In this document: in pieces, positions 22,094 through 31,155 of the stretch | How the letters are laid out: each line of letters starts with the position of its first letter | How positions within the stretch are numbered: position 1 is the stretch's first letter | DNA from: Azoarcus sp. | GTDB lineage: Bacteria; Pseudomonadota; Gammaproteobacteria; Burkholderiales; Rhodocyclaceae | Assembly (NCBI GenBank): GCA_031289095.1 | Contig: JAITQD010000018.1 | Location: 1-39,456, forward strand | Direction: 5' to 3' | DNA length: 39,456 bases | The notes under the pieces: generated by a model | The model's database searches: none | Seen by the model: only the letters and a program-made list of their open reading frames with translations | What the model was told of the DNA's origin: nothing | Translations under genes and position numbers: made by a program

Positions 22094-22102
22094 TGTCAGA
22101 AT
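22094..22102 (+). promoter_or_regulatory. Candidate extended -10 before the DUF945 gene
   Basis: TGTCAGAAT fits the extended -10 form, 59 bp upstream of the start codon. No clear -35 is seen. Confidence 0.25.
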
Positions 22103-22161
22103 ACGACGCTTTTCGGTGAAATTTCTGATAATTGCGGTTGGAGTGAAGGAAAGGAGTACCC

Positions 22162-23562
22162 ATGGGTAGCGCAGCAACAAAAGTGGTTGGAGCGGCGGTC
22201 GTGGCGGCGGTGGCGCTCAGCGCTGGCAGTTTTTGGGTCGGCAGTTGGGTCGAACAGGTGTTCCGGGACAGCGCGGAAGCGGCGACGCAATACGGTATCA
22301 AAGTGACCGTGGTCGATTACCAGCGTGGCGTGTTCGGCGCCGTGGCGCGCACCGAGGTGACTTTCCCGGGAGCAGGCGGAGACGAGCCAGTTACGATAGC
22401 CTTCAACCATCGCATCGAGCACGGCCCCGTGCCGGCCTTTACCTCTGCGGCGCGTATCCATTCCGAACCGCAGCCTTCCGGGGATCCCACCGAGCAGTTC
22501 AGCGAGCTTCTGGGCAGCGACGCCTTCGTGGGTCAACCCGTGACGATTGATTCCACTTTTGACTGGGCGGGTGGGCATCGCCACCGTATCGTCCTGCCCA
22601 GGAAATTCGAGGCGACTTTCGGCAGCGACAAGGAAGGCGGCAGCAAGGTGTCGGGGGAAGAAATCGACGGTGAATTCGAGGTATTCCCCGGCCAGGCGCG
22701 ACAGAAAGCGAAATTCATCATTGGCGGTTTTTCCCTGTCAAGAGGGATCAGCGACAGCATCCGGGTGGATCGGGGTACGCTCGATTGCGAATTCCGCATG
22801 GACGGTGGCCAATTGCTGGGTTGGATAGCAAAAGTCAACGTCGAACGGGTCGCCACGGAAGGCAACGTCAAGAATACGATCAACGGGATCGCGCTCGACA
22901 GCGAAGCCAACCTGAGCGACGGGACGCTCAGTGTGACCGCGAAACTCGCCGTTGCCGGAATCGTCAGAGAAAAGGAAACCAGGGTGGTGATCAACGACAT
23001 CCGGACTTCCTTCCTGTTCGGACACCTTGGCGTCGATGCGCTCAAGGGCATCTTCAGCGACGTCCTGCAAGCCGAGGATGAACAGGCGGCGCTCAAGCTC
23101 TTTCAGGAGCGCTGGACGATGCTGTTGCAATATCACCCGGTTTTCGCTGTGCAGGACGTCAGCGCCCACTGGCAGGAGGGTGAGTTGTCCGGGGGCTTTC
23201 GCATCGAATATAGCGGGGCGGGAATCTCCGGTCTGGACGATATTGCCCTTGCCGACGTCGCCGCCGACTGGCAGTTGAACCTGCCGCGCGCACTGGCGGC
23301 CCGTTTCGTGGGCGAGCAGATGTACGAGGATGGGATCGAAGCCGAAGAATTCGACGACGGCGAAAGCGGGGCCGAAGAACCTGCTGCCGCGAAGCCCACG
23401 AAGGAGCAGATCGACAAGCACATTACCGCGCTGATCGAGGACGGCGTCCTGCTCGAAAAGAACGGAACCCTGAGCCTGGACGCGATCTTCCGAAAAGGTG
23501 AATTGACCCTTAACGGCAAGGTGGCGCCGGTCGAGTCCCTGCTGATCCTGTCGCCGTTCTGA
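22162..23562 (+). CDS. DUF945 (YdgA-like) envelope protein
   Basis: The 466-residue protein has an N-terminal hydrophobic anchor (about residues 7-29). A long, mostly beta-strand periplasmic domain with repeated amphipathic strands follows, typical of the DUF945/YdgA family, whose function is poorly defined. The opening VTVVDYQRGVFGAVARTEV resembles the family's repeated 'YxRGxFxSxA' element. A Glu/Asp-rich stretch (about 389-410) precedes a final small domain. AAAGGAG lies close upstream of the ATG. It appears to be a single-gene unit with a hairpin after the stop. Confidence 0.8.
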   Translation: MGSAATKVVGAAVVAAVALSAGSFWVGSWVEQVFRDSAEAATQYGIKVTVVDYQRGVFGAVARTEVTFPGAGGDEPVTIAFNHRIEHGPVPAFTSAARIHSEPQPSGDPTEQFSELLGSDAFVGQPVTIDSTFDWAGGHRHRIVLPRKFEATFGSDKEGGSKVSGEEIDGEFEVFPGQARQKAKFIIGGFSLSRGISDSIRVDRGTLDCEFRMDGGQLLGWIAKVNVERVATEGNVKNTINGIALDSEANLSDGTLSVTAKLAVAGIVREKETRVVINDIRTSFLFGHLGVDALKGIFSDVLQAEDEQAALKLFQERWTMLLQYHPVFAVQDVSAHWQEGELSGGFRIEYSGAGISGLDDIALADVAADWQLNLPRALAARFVGEQMYEDGIEAEEFDDGESGAEEPAAAKPTKEQIDKHITALIEDGVLLEKNGTLSLDAIFRKGELTLNGKVAPVESLLILSPF

Positions 23563-23578
23563 CCCGGCGCGCGGCAAG

Positions 23579-23598
23579 CCCCGTCCTTCAGGACGGGG
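23579..23598. repeat. CCCCGTCC-TTCA-GGACGGGG hairpin
   Basis: A perfect 8-bp stem with a TTCA loop lies between the convergent DUF945 and DUF4124 genes. It lacks a T-run. Stem and loop resemble the subterminal right-end hairpin of IS200/IS605-family elements (from memory). It could be such an end, or simply a terminator-like structure. Confidence 0.5.
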
Positions 23599-23632
23599 AA
23601 GGCTGCGTGGTGGTAACTTGTACCCTGACCAT

Positions 23633-24112
23633 TTATTTCGGATATCCGGCCTGGTCGATCTGGTTGTTCCAGCGCTGTGGCTCGAACCCCCTGAGAGAGG
23701 TTGCGCCCACTGTCAGGATGGGAATCTCCGCCGCTTCGCCGAAACGTTTGTAAAACGCGGTCGCGTCATCTTCGGAGCGGATCTGGGCTTCAGTGAAAGG
23801 TACCTTGCGCTTGTTTAGAAAAGTGCGCGCGTCTTCGCACAACTGCTTGCAATTGACGGCGGTATAGAGCGTGACTGGGAAATCCTTGGCGGCCCTGCGG
23901 GTAGGGTAGGACTGGCTCGCTGCGGGTGCCTTGCTGGTGAAATAGACGGCATCGGCTTCATTGCCGGGCGGAGCGCGATCCGAGTAATGCACCTCGCCGT
24001 TGTCGTCTATCCAGCGGTAGATGTTTCCGCCCGCAGGTTCGGCCAGGGCGGAGGGGGCGGCGAGAGCGAACAGCACGGCGGCGGCGGGGATGGTTTTTTG
24101 TATGCCTGTCAT
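23633..24112 (-). CDS. DUF4124 domain protein with glutaredoxin-like fold
   Basis: The 159-residue secreted protein has a signal peptide (about 1-24, ending SALA). A DUF4124 segment follows (about 28-55, with YRWIDDNGEVHYSDRAPPG). A thioredoxin/glutaredoxin-like domain begins at about 78 and carries a CxxxC pair, C88 and C92 (NCKQLC), in place of the CxxC of classical glutaredoxins; PILTVG holds the likely cis-proline. A periplasmic thiol-redox role is inferred. Its ATG overlaps the prlC stop (ATGA, minus strand), so it is coupled to the peptidase gene. Confidence 0.85.
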   Translation of the reverse strand: MTGIQKTIPAAAVLFALAAPSALAEPAGGNIYRWIDDNGEVHYSDRAPPGNEADAVYFTSKAPAASQSYPTRRAAKDFPVTLYTAVNCKQLCEDARTFLNKRKVPFTEAQIRSEDDATAFYKRFGEAAEIPILTVGATSLRGFEPQRWNNQIDQAGYPK

Positions 24113-26214
24113 GTATTCACCATTCCGTTGTGACGTAAAAGCGCATCGACCCTGGGTTCGCGTCCACGGAAAGCGACGAAGGACGCCAGGGCGGGCCGGC
24201 TGCCCCCGACTGCGAGAATCTCGCGCCAGAAACGTTCGCCGGTGACGCGGTCGACGAGGCTGCCACGGCGGTTATTCTCTTGTCCATCGACTACTTCCTC
24301 GAACGCCGCGAATGCGTCCGCCGACAGAACCTCGGCCCATTTGTAGCTGTAATAGCCCGCAGCGTAACCGCCCGCAAAAATGTGCGAAAAGCTGTGCGGA
24401 AAGCGGTGCCAGGGCGGCGGGAAGAGCACGGCGACTTCGCGCCGCACCTCGTCGAGCAGCGCCAGCACGCGGTCGACGGGCACGTTTTCGCCGGTCTCGC
24501 CCGCGAGCGCGCCGTGGTGCAGGAGCAGGTCGAACAGGGAAAACTCGATCTGGCGCACCGTCTGCATGCCGCTCTGGAAGTTGCGTGCCGCGATCATCTT
24601 GTCGTAGAGCGCCCGGGGCAAGGGGGCGCCGGTGTCGATGTGCGCGGTCATCATCGAGAGCACGTCCCATTCCCAGCAGAAATTCTCCATGAACTGACTG
24701 GGCAGTTCGACCGCATCCCACTCCACGCCATTGATGCCGGAGACGGCGAGTTCGTCGACGCGGGTGAGCAGGTGGTGCAGGCCGTGCCCGGTTTCGTGAA
24801 AGAGGGTGAGTACGTCGTCGTGGGTGAAGGTGGCGGGCCTGCCGGCGAGCGGGCCGGGGAAGTTACACACGAGATAGGCCACCGGTGTCGTGATGCCGCC
24901 GTCGGCGTTGCGGCTGCGGCTGCGGGCCGAATCCATCCAGGCCCCGCCGCGTTTGCTGTCGCGGGCGTGGAGGTCGAGGTAGAACTGACCGAGCAGTTCG
25001 CCGTTTTTTTCGAGGCGGAAAAAGCGGGTGTCCTCGTCCCAGCGCGGCGCCTCGTCGGCGGTGATGGTGACGCCGTACAAGGTGCGGATGACGTCGAACA
25101 GGCCGTCGAGTACGCGCGGTTCGGGGAAATACTGTTTCACTTCCTGGTCGGAATAGGCGTAACGCTGTTCGCGCAATTTTTCCGAGGCGTAGGCGATGTC
25201 CCACGGTTCCAGCGGGTCGAGGCCGAGTTCCTCGCGCGCGAAGGCGCTGAGTTCGGCCAGGTCGCGTTCGGCGAACGGCTTGGCTTTTGCCGCCAGTTCG
25301 CGCAAGAAGGTGAGCACCTGCGCGGGCGAATCCGCCATTTTGGGCACGAGCGAGACTTCGGCGTAATCGCGGTAGCCGAGCAGTTTTGCTTCTTCGGCGC
25401 GCAGGGCGAGGATGCGGCCTACCAGGGGGCCGTTGTCCCACGCCGCCTTGCCGTCGCCGTCGAGGCAGAATTCCGAGGCGCGGGTGGCGTAGGCGCGGTA
25501 CATGCGCATGCGCAGGGCGCGATCGTCGGCGTACTGCATCACCGGCAGGTAGGAGGGGATGTGGAGCGTGAACTTCCAGCCTGGCCGATCATCCTTTTGC
25601 GCCGCGTCGCGCGCGGCGGCGCGGGCGTCGGCGGGGATGCCGGCCAGACCTGCTTCGTCGGCGACCCATTCGGCGTGGGCGTTGGTGGCGTCGAGCAGGT
25701 TCTCGGAAAATTTCGCCGCCTGTTGCGAGAGTTCTTCCTGGATGGCCTTGAAGCGCGGCTTGACTGCTTCCGGCAATTCCGCTCCCGAAAGGCGAAAGTC
25801 GCGGATTTCGTGGTCGATGATGCGGCGGCGCACCGGGCTGGCGGCGGCGTATTCGGGGCTGGCGGCGAATGCCTTGTACTTGTGGAACAGTGCGAGATTC
25901 TGTCCCAGTTCGGCGTAGAAGCTCGACACTTCCGGCAACAGGGCGTTGTACGCCTCGCGCCAGGGCGGCACGTCCAGCACGGCGTGCAGGTGGCCGACGA
26001 TGCCCCAGGCGCGGCCCAGGCGTTCGCCGGTGGTGATCATCGGCGCGACGAATCCGTTCCAGTCTGGCGGAGCGGGGTCGGCGGTCAGGCGCGCGATCAG
26101 CCCGCCGTATTCGGCGAGCAGTTCCCGGATCGCGGGCGCAACGTGTTCGGGGCGAATATCGGCGAAGCGGGGCAGGCCGGAAAAGTCCAGCAAAGGGTTG
26201 GCGTCGGCGGTCAT
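24109..26214 (-). CDS. prlC: Oligopeptidase A, M3 family
   Basis: PrlC is a cytoplasmic zinc endopeptidase that degrades oligopeptides, including cleaved signal peptides. The 701-residue product has a helical N-terminal half and the catalytic motif HETGH (H473, E474, H477). The third zinc ligand is E503 in VELPSQFMENF about 30 residues later. HETGH replaces the more common HEFGH, which is tolerated in this family. Length is normal. It is followed on the same strand, with a 4-bp overlap, by the DUF4124/glutaredoxin-like gene. Confidence 0.95.
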   Translation of the reverse strand: MTADANPLLDFSGLPRFADIRPEHVAPAIRELLAEYGGLIARLTADPAPPDWNGFVAPMITTGERLGRAWGIVGHLHAVLDVPPWREAYNALLPEVSSFYAELGQNLALFHKYKAFAASPEYAAASPVRRRIIDHEIRDFRLSGAELPEAVKPRFKAIQEELSQQAAKFSENLLDATNAHAEWVADEAGLAGIPADARAAARDAAQKDDRPGWKFTLHIPSYLPVMQYADDRALRMRMYRAYATRASEFCLDGDGKAAWDNGPLVGRILALRAEEAKLLGYRDYAEVSLVPKMADSPAQVLTFLRELAAKAKPFAERDLAELSAFAREELGLDPLEPWDIAYASEKLREQRYAYSDQEVKQYFPEPRVLDGLFDVIRTLYGVTITADEAPRWDEDTRFFRLEKNGELLGQFYLDLHARDSKRGGAWMDSARSRSRNADGGITTPVAYLVCNFPGPLAGRPATFTHDDVLTLFHETGHGLHHLLTRVDELAVSGINGVEWDAVELPSQFMENFCWEWDVLSMMTAHIDTGAPLPRALYDKMIAARNFQSGMQTVRQIEFSLFDLLLHHGALAGETGENVPVDRVLALLDEVRREVAVLFPPPWHRFPHSFSHIFAGGYAAGYYSYKWAEVLSADAFAAFEEVVDGQENNRRGSLVDRVTGERFWREILAVGGSRPALASFVAFRGREPRVDALLRHNGMVNT

Positions 26215-26283
26215 GGGGAAATCCGTGTCGATAATGTTGTTGGTATATTTTCGGCTTGCGGGGTGAGCGGCGGCCCGCGTTTT

Positions 26284-27198
26284 TCAGGGAAGCTGCCGAC
26301 CCGTGAGACGGGAATACGCTTCGCGGTATTTGTCGGCGGTGCGTGCAATGACTTCCGCCGGTAACCGGGGGCCGGGCGCTTTCTTGTTCCAGTCGAGCGT
26401 TTCGAGGTAGTCGCGCACGTACTGTTTGTCGAACGAGGGTGGGCTTGTGCCTTCGCGGTAATCGGCGGCGGGCCAGAAGCGCGAAGAATCGGGCGTGAGG
26501 GCTTCGTCGATCAGGTGCAGCGTACCGGTGGCATCGACACCGAACTCGAACTTGGTGTCGGCAATGATGATGCCGCGTCCGGCGGCGTAATCGGCGGCTT
26601 CGCGGTAAAGCGAGAGGGCGACGTCGCGCGCCTGTTCGGCCAGCGCGGCGCCCTGGGAGCCGATGACCGCCGCGCAATGGGCGCGCGCCTGCTCAAAGGA
26701 CACGTTTTCGTCGTGTTCGCCAGCGTCGGCCTTGGTTGCCGGGGTGAAGATCGGCTGCAGCAGCTTCGCCGCCTGTTTCAGCCCTGCCGGCAGGGCGACG
26801 CCGCAGATCGCGCCGCTTGCCTGGTAGTCCTTCCAGCCGGAGCCGATCACGTAACCGCGCACTACGGCTTCGACCGGCAGGGGTTTGAGGCGTTTGACCA
26901 CAATGGCGCGGCCCTGAACCTGATCGCGCTCGCTGGCGGCGACGACGCTTTCGGGCGCGATGCCCGTAAGCTGGTTGGCGACGATGTGGCCGAGGCGGGC
27001 AAACCAGAAATCGGCCATCGCAGTGAGCACGCGGCCTTTGTCCGGAATCGGATCGGGCAGGATGACGTCGAACGCCGACAGACGATCGCTGGCGACGATC
27101 AGCAGCTTATCGTCATCGACCGCATAGATGTCACGGACTTTGCCGCGCCCGAGGAGCGGCAGACTCTTGATGGAAGATTCAAATAAAGGGGTACTCAC
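26284..27198 (-). CDS. purC: Phosphoribosylaminoimidazole-succinocarboxamide synthase
   Basis: PurC (SAICAR synthetase) joins CAIR and aspartate with ATP in purine synthesis. The 304-residue protein shows GRGKVRDIY (ATP binding), [29 protein letters not shown] and DTKFEFG, then [12 protein letters not shown] near the acidic active site. The length matches the longer, fungal-like/betaproteobacterial form. The GTG at 27198 is chosen because an upstream in-frame ATG at 27249 lies beyond a TATAAT box (27232-27237) and so would not be transcribed from that promoter. Confidence 0.95.
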   Translation of the reverse strand: MSTPLFESSIKSLPLLGRGKVRDIYAVDDDKLLIVASDRLSAFDVILPDPIPDKGRVLTAMADFWFARLGHIVANQLTGIAPESVVAASERDQVQGRAIVVKRLKPLPVEAVVRGYVIGSGWKDYQASGAICGVALPAGLKQAAKLLQPIFTPATKADAGEHDENVSFEQARAHCAAVIGSQGAALAEQARDVALSLYREAADYAAGRGIIIADTKFEFGVDATGTLHLIDEALTPDSSRFWPAADYREGTSPPSFDKQYVRDYLETLDWNKKAPGPRLPAEVIARTADKYREAYSRLTGRQLP

Positions 27199-27231
27199 GG
27201 CGCGTTCCGGGTGGCATGACAGGAACCGCGC

Positions 27232-27237
27232 ATTATA
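27232..27237 (-). promoter_or_regulatory. purC promoter -10 box
   Basis: On the minus strand this reads TATAAT, 34 bp before the purC GTG. The -35 region (GCAGGC) is weak, as expected of a regulated purine promoter. Confidence 0.55.
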
Positions 27238-27279
27238 TAGGCTATACACCGTCGGCCTGCCGGGGGACGCCCGCCGCGT

Positions 27280-29301
27280 TTATCGGACTCTTGCGGTGTA
27301 GCGACCGGCAGGAAGATGCGCGGCGCCCACCTGGGCGTACATGGGGGTGTTGTCGACGACGAGGGCATCCAACGGCTCTGGCTTGTGGCACTGGAAGCCC
27401 TGGGCGTAGTCGATGCCAATATCGCGGATCAACTTGAGGATGCCGGGGTTGTGTACGTATTCGGCCACGGTGCGCAGGCCGTAGGCTCGTGCCAGGGTGG
27501 CGATGGCCTTGACAGTGGCGAAATCGGTGGCGTCGGAGTCGATGTTGCTGATGAAAGCGCCGTCGACTTTCAGGTAATCGGCCTGGAAACGCTTGAGATA
27601 GGCGAATGAAGATAGGCCGCTGCCGAAGTCGTCGAGCGCCACCGCTGCGCCTGCCTGGCGCACGTTCTCGATAAAACGCAAGGCCGGCTTGAGATTGGCG
27701 ATAGCGCTGCTCTCAGTGATTTCAAAGCACAACTGTTTTGGATTGATGCCGCTGGCGCGAATCTGGCCGAGGACGAAATCCAGAAAACGTTCGTCCGAGA
27801 GGCTCGCGCCCGAAATATTGATGCTGAAGCAGTCGATGTCGACCTGGCAGTGGTCTTTTCCCCATTGCGAAATCTGGCGACAGGCGCTTTCGATGACCCA
27901 GCGGTCGATGTGCGGCATCAGGTTGTAGCGTTCGGCGGCGTGGATGATGCTCGCCGGGGCGTCGATGCTACCGTCGCTGTTGCGCACGCGCAGCAGGATT
28001 TCGGCATGCGAGGGCTGATTGCCCGCCAGCGGGGTGTAACGCTGGTGATAGAGCGTGAAACGGCCCTGGGAGAGCAGGCTGTCGAGCTGCGCCACGCTGC
28101 GCAGTTCATTGCGGCGCTGGCGGAAGTAGTCGTCGTTGGGATGATAGACCTGGATGCGGTTGCGCCCGAGTTCCTTGGCCCCGAAGCAGGCGGTGTCGGC
28201 GGCGATCATCAGTTCTCGCAGCGAACGGGTGCCGAGAGTGTGGCAGGAGGCCACGCCAATGCTGGCGCCTACCCGGTAACTTTGGCCTTCCCACTCAAAA
28301 TGGATGTTGGAAATGTCGTCGATGATGCTCTGCGCCAGACAATGAATATCCTGATCGTTGCACAGGGTCACGACCGCGCCGAATTCGTCGCCGCCGATGC
28401 GGGCGACGAAGGCGTTGTTCAGGCGCGATTCGAGCAGGTGGGCGATGCGGGTGAGCAGGATGTCTCCGGCATTATGGCCGCAACTGTCGTTGATCGCCTT
28501 GAACTGATCGAGATCAATGTACAGGATGGCGACGTCCGCCACCGTGGGACTGTCGAGCAGCTCCGCAGTGTGTTTCATGAACGCCCGCCGGTTGAAGGCG
28601 TCGGTGAGGGCGTCGTGCTGCGCCTGCCATTCGAGCATCGACATCTTGCTGCTCACGGTGAGCGCCATGGCGCTGAAATGCGTGAGCAGTCTGTCGAGTT
28701 CGGAGACGCCGGAGATGGCCATTTTGATGTCGTAATTGCCCGCTCCGATGCGCTCGGCGGCATTGCTCAAATCCAGCAGGGGCTTGACGATGTGGCGCGA
28801 GAAGATCACTAGCAGGATGGAGGACAGGCATACCCCCACCAGGGCGGCGGCGAGGTTGGACAGGATCAGTTTTTCGCGGTCGATGGCAAGATGTTCGGTC
28901 GACAGGCCGTATTGCACCGATCCGTAATACTGCCCGAGATGATTCACACCGAAGCGGACGTGCCGAACCGGGCCGGTGTTACCGGGTTCCGGCAAGGGTA
29001 CGCCGCGATCCAGACCCATTGCGGCCAGGCGCTGCCCGGCAGAGTTCATGACTACGAGATAACTGGGGCTGCCGGTTTTTTTCCAGATGTTGAGAATGTT
29101 GCGCAGGGCCGCGTAGTCCTGTTCGATCAACGGCCCGGCGAGAATCGTCTGGTAAGCGGTGGTCGTGGAGGCGATGCGGGCTTCAATCTGCTTGCCGACT
29201 GAGTTCAGATTGATCGCCAGCATCAGGGCGACCAGCAAGGCTACCACCAGGAAGCCCCAGCCAAGCACGCGGAACCGAAACGAATTCAGGTGAATCTTCA
29301 C
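27280..29301 (-). CDS. Membrane GGDEF-EAL protein (c-di-GMP synthesis/degradation)
   Basis: From the GTG at 29301 the product is 673 residues. Order is TM helix (about 10-30), periplasmic sensor (about 31-147), second helix (about 148-168), HAMP, a GGDEF domain with intact GGDEF (303-307), and an EAL domain. The EAL motif is EILLR (434-438), with the supporting residues FEITES, LDDFGSG, YLKVDG and a late YAQGF, so phosphodiesterase activity is plausible. The position of the inhibitory RxxD site upstream of GGDEF reads RLNN, so product inhibition is probably lost. A TTG at 29370 is an alternative start but lies at the predicted transcription start. It is divergent from flhF, suggesting a role in motility control. 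Confidence 0.88.
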   Translation of the reverse strand: MKIHLNSFRFRVLGWGFLVVALLVALMLAINLNSVGKQIEARIASTTTAYQTILAGPLIEQDYAALRNILNIWKKTGSPSYLVVMNSAGQRLAAMGLDRGVPLPEPGNTGPVRHVRFGVNHLGQYYGSVQYGLSTEHLAIDREKLILSNLAAALVGVCLSSILLVIFSRHIVKPLLDLSNAAERIGAGNYDIKMAISGVSELDRLLTHFSAMALTVSSKMSMLEWQAQHDALTDAFNRRAFMKHTAELLDSPTVADVAILYIDLDQFKAINDSCGHNAGDILLTRIAHLLESRLNNAFVARIGGDEFGAVVTLCNDQDIHCLAQSIIDDISNIHFEWEGQSYRVGASIGVASCHTLGTRSLRELMIAADTACFGAKELGRNRIQVYHPNDDYFRQRRNELRSVAQLDSLLSQGRFTLYHQRYTPLAGNQPSHAEILLRVRNSDGSIDAPASIIHAAERYNLMPHIDRWVIESACRQISQWGKDHCQVDIDCFSINISGASLSDERFLDFVLGQIRASGINPKQLCFEITESSAIANLKPALRFIENVRQAGAAVALDDFGSGLSSFAYLKRFQADYLKVDGAFISNIDSDATDFATVKAIATLARAYGLRTVAEYVHNPGILKLIRDIGIDYAQGFQCHKPEPLDALVVDNTPMYAQVGAAHLPAGRYTARVR

Positions 29302-29404
29302 GTGGTCGCCTGCGGCGTTTGTGGCGCGAGATCCGCGCCAGATAATGCTGCAAACAAGAGCGGGCAGCAAAAAAGCATGGATTCCTCGATGCGCAGCTTG
29401 CGTT

Positions 29405-29410
29405 TGTCAA
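29405..29410 (-). promoter_or_regulatory. -35 box for the GGDEF-EAL gene
   Basis: The minus strand reads TTGACA. At 17-18 bp spacing the -10 is only AGGAAT-like, so initiation probably needs an activator. Confidence 0.35.
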
Positions 29411-29411
29411 T

Positions 29412-29437
29412 GCAATATTAATACGACAGAATATTGC
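29412..29437. repeat. Inverted repeat GCAATATT...AATATTGC
   Basis: Perfect 8-bp arms (29412-29419 and 29430-29437) flank a 10-nt spacer, directly upstream of the minus-strand -35 box. It has the geometry of an operator or activator site for a dimeric regulator. Confidence 0.45.
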
Positions 29438-29705
29438 GTGATTATGACCACATTTTTTATTATATTGTTGATTATATATGTGGGTATGCGTATTTTTTCG
29501 TACGTGTTATCCGAATTTTCCGTCATCTCATCGCCTTGGCAAGTGTTCAAGTCATATTCATTGGCGATGAAAGGGCCGTTCATGCGCGCCAGCAGGAAAA
29601 TAGGCGGTGGAAAACCGGCTTATTCCCGCCATTCCCCGACCGGGAAGGGACGCACAATCGCCTGCAAGATGCGTGACGAGCGCGATTACCGGGAGATTTC
29701 AGGCC

Positions 29706-31154
29706 ATGGACGTCAAACGCTACTTTGCCCCTACTGCCCGTGAGGCCCTGCGGGCCGTGAAGGCAGAGTTGGGAGCGGAAGCGATTGTGCTCTCGAACCG
29801 GGCCGTCGCGGGCGGGGTCGAAATCCTCGCCTTGCCGCCGGGGGCGATTGACACATTGCATGCCGCATCGCCCGCGCGACCGGCTTCCCCCAGGGGCGCC
29901 AGGGTATACGAGGGCGCACGGCCCGCTGATGGCCGTGACATTGACGACGATGATTTTCACGTTACGCTCTCCAGCCTTGCGGCGGACGCGGTGCCGCGCC
30001 AGCTCGCCGCCAACGCGCCGCGCCGCGGCGCGCCCTCCGGCCCGCGCCAGGAAAACATCCGCCCGTTTTTGCCGCCTCGCATTGAAACCGGTGAGCGCGC
30101 CGAAATGCGCCCCCGCGTTGCCGAACCTGCGGTGAGCGAGCGCTCGGTGGAAAAAATGGTGGAGCGGGTGGCCGAAAAAGTGGCTGCACGTGGCGGCGAT
30201 GACGAACGAATTCTCTCCCTGCAACAGACCAACGTCCGCCTGATGGAAGAAATCTCCGGCATACGCGGTGTCATCACACGCGAACTGGCCGGAATTTCAT
30301 GGAACGAAACACGCCGAAACGCGCCGCTCAGGGCAGCGGTGCTCGGGCAGTTGCTCGCCGCCGGCTTTTCCACCGCTGTGGCGCGCGAACTCGCTGCAAC
30401 CGTCGGCCCGGACGCCTCGGCGAGCCTGGCCCTGCAAAACCTGAGTGCGGCGCTCGGGCAGCGCCTGCAACTGCGTGCGAACGATAGCGAAATCATCGAC
30501 GGCAGCGGCGTCTTCGCGCTCGTCGGCCCCACCGGCGTTGGCAAGACCACGACCGTCGCCAAACTGGCGGCGCGCTTTGTGACCCGCCACGGCGCGGCGA
30601 ACCTGGCCCTGATCACCACCGACGGCTACCGCATCGGGGCGCAGGAGCAATTGCGCATTTACGGGCGCATTCTCGGCGTGCCGGTTTTTGCCGTGCGCGA
30701 CGGCGCTGAATTGCGCCAGACCCTGCACGACCTGCGCGGCAAGCGCATGGTGCTCATCGACACCATGGGCATGAGCCAGCGCGATCGCAGCGTGACGGTG
30801 CAGGCGGAAATGCTGGCGCAAGCGGGCGAAGTGCGCCACCTGCTGCTGCTCAACGCCACCTGCCGGGGCGACACCCTCGACGACGTGGTAAAAGCGTTCA
30901 GCGGGCCGGAGACGCCGGGCTGCATCCTCACCAAGGAGGACGAGGCGGCATCGCTCGCACCGGCCATCGACGTCGTTGTCCGTCACGAACTCGACGTGTG
31001 CTACGTCACAGACGGACAACGGGTGCCTGAAGATTTGCACCTGCCCAATCGCGCCCACCTGCTGCGGCGCGCCCTGAGTTTGCAGGCGGCGGGGTCGCCC
31101 TGGCGGCTCGGCGGCGACGAGGCGGGGGCGGTGATGGTCGCGCAAGGAGCCTGA
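29706..31154 (+). CDS. flhF: Flagellar biosynthesis GTPase FlhF
   Basis: FlhF is the SRP-type GTPase that sets the position of polar flagella. The 482-residue product has the conserved opening MDVKRYFAPTAREALRAVK (B domain) and a low-complexity linker (about 50-150). Helical N and G domains follow, with GPTGVGKTTTVAKLAAR (G1), DTMGMSQRD (G3) and LTKEDEAASL (G4; TKxD kept, TKLD usual). The ATG at 29706 has GGGAGA upstream and matches the family start. No flhA or flhB precedes it, though they usually do; the neighbour is a divergent c-di-GMP gene. flhG starts 1 bp after its stop. Confidence 0.95.
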   Translation: MDVKRYFAPTAREALRAVKAELGAEAIVLSNRAVAGGVEILALPPGAIDTLHAASPARPASPRGARVYEGARPADGRDIDDDDFHVTLSSLAADAVPRQLAANAPRRGAPSGPRQENIRPFLPPRIETGERAEMRPRVAEPAVSERSVEKMVERVAEKVAARGGDDERILSLQQTNVRLMEEISGIRGVITRELAGISWNETRRNAPLRAAVLGQLLAAGFSTAVARELAATVGPDASASLALQNLSAALGQRLQLRANDSEIIDGSGVFALVGPTGVGKTTTVAKLAARFVTRHGAANLALITTDGYRIGAQEQLRIYGRILGVPVFAVRDGAELRQTLHDLRGKRMVLIDTMGMSQRDRSVTVQAEMLAQAGEVRHLLLLNATCRGDTLDDVVKAFSGPETPGCILTKEDEAASLAPAIDVVVRHELDVCYVTDGQRVPEDLHLPNRAHLLRRALSLQAAGSPWRLGGDEAGAVMVAQGA

Positions 31155-31155
31155 C

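Larger units (their letters stand above)
29302..29705. other. AT-rich divergent region between GGDEF-EAL gene and flhF
   Basis: These 404 bp hold no supportable gene. A perfect -35 (TTGACA, minus strand, 29405-29410) faces the GGDEF-EAL gene; its -10 is weak. An 8-bp inverted repeat (29412-29437) lies just upstream of that -35. The stretch 29440-29530 is strikingly AT-rich. Near flhF the DNA becomes GC-rich again. Confidence 0.5.

Noticed and set aside
24280-26364. Long open frame antisense to prlC
   Set aside because: Shadow of the GC-rich prlC gene, with no recognisable domain; prlC has the intact HETGH site.
27199-27249. N-terminal extension of purC to an ATG at 27249
   Set aside because: A TATAAT box lies between this ATG and the family-standard start, so the extension would be untranscribed.
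29562-29576. Possible sigma-54 promoter before flhF (TGGC...GC with N10)
   Set aside because: Only the GG-N10-GC spacing fits; the -12 part reads GGGC instead of TTGC, so the match is too weak.
29321-29743. 140-codon open frame in the AT-rich region before flhF
   Set aside because: No ribosome-binding site, no recognisable domain, and it runs into flhF in another frame.
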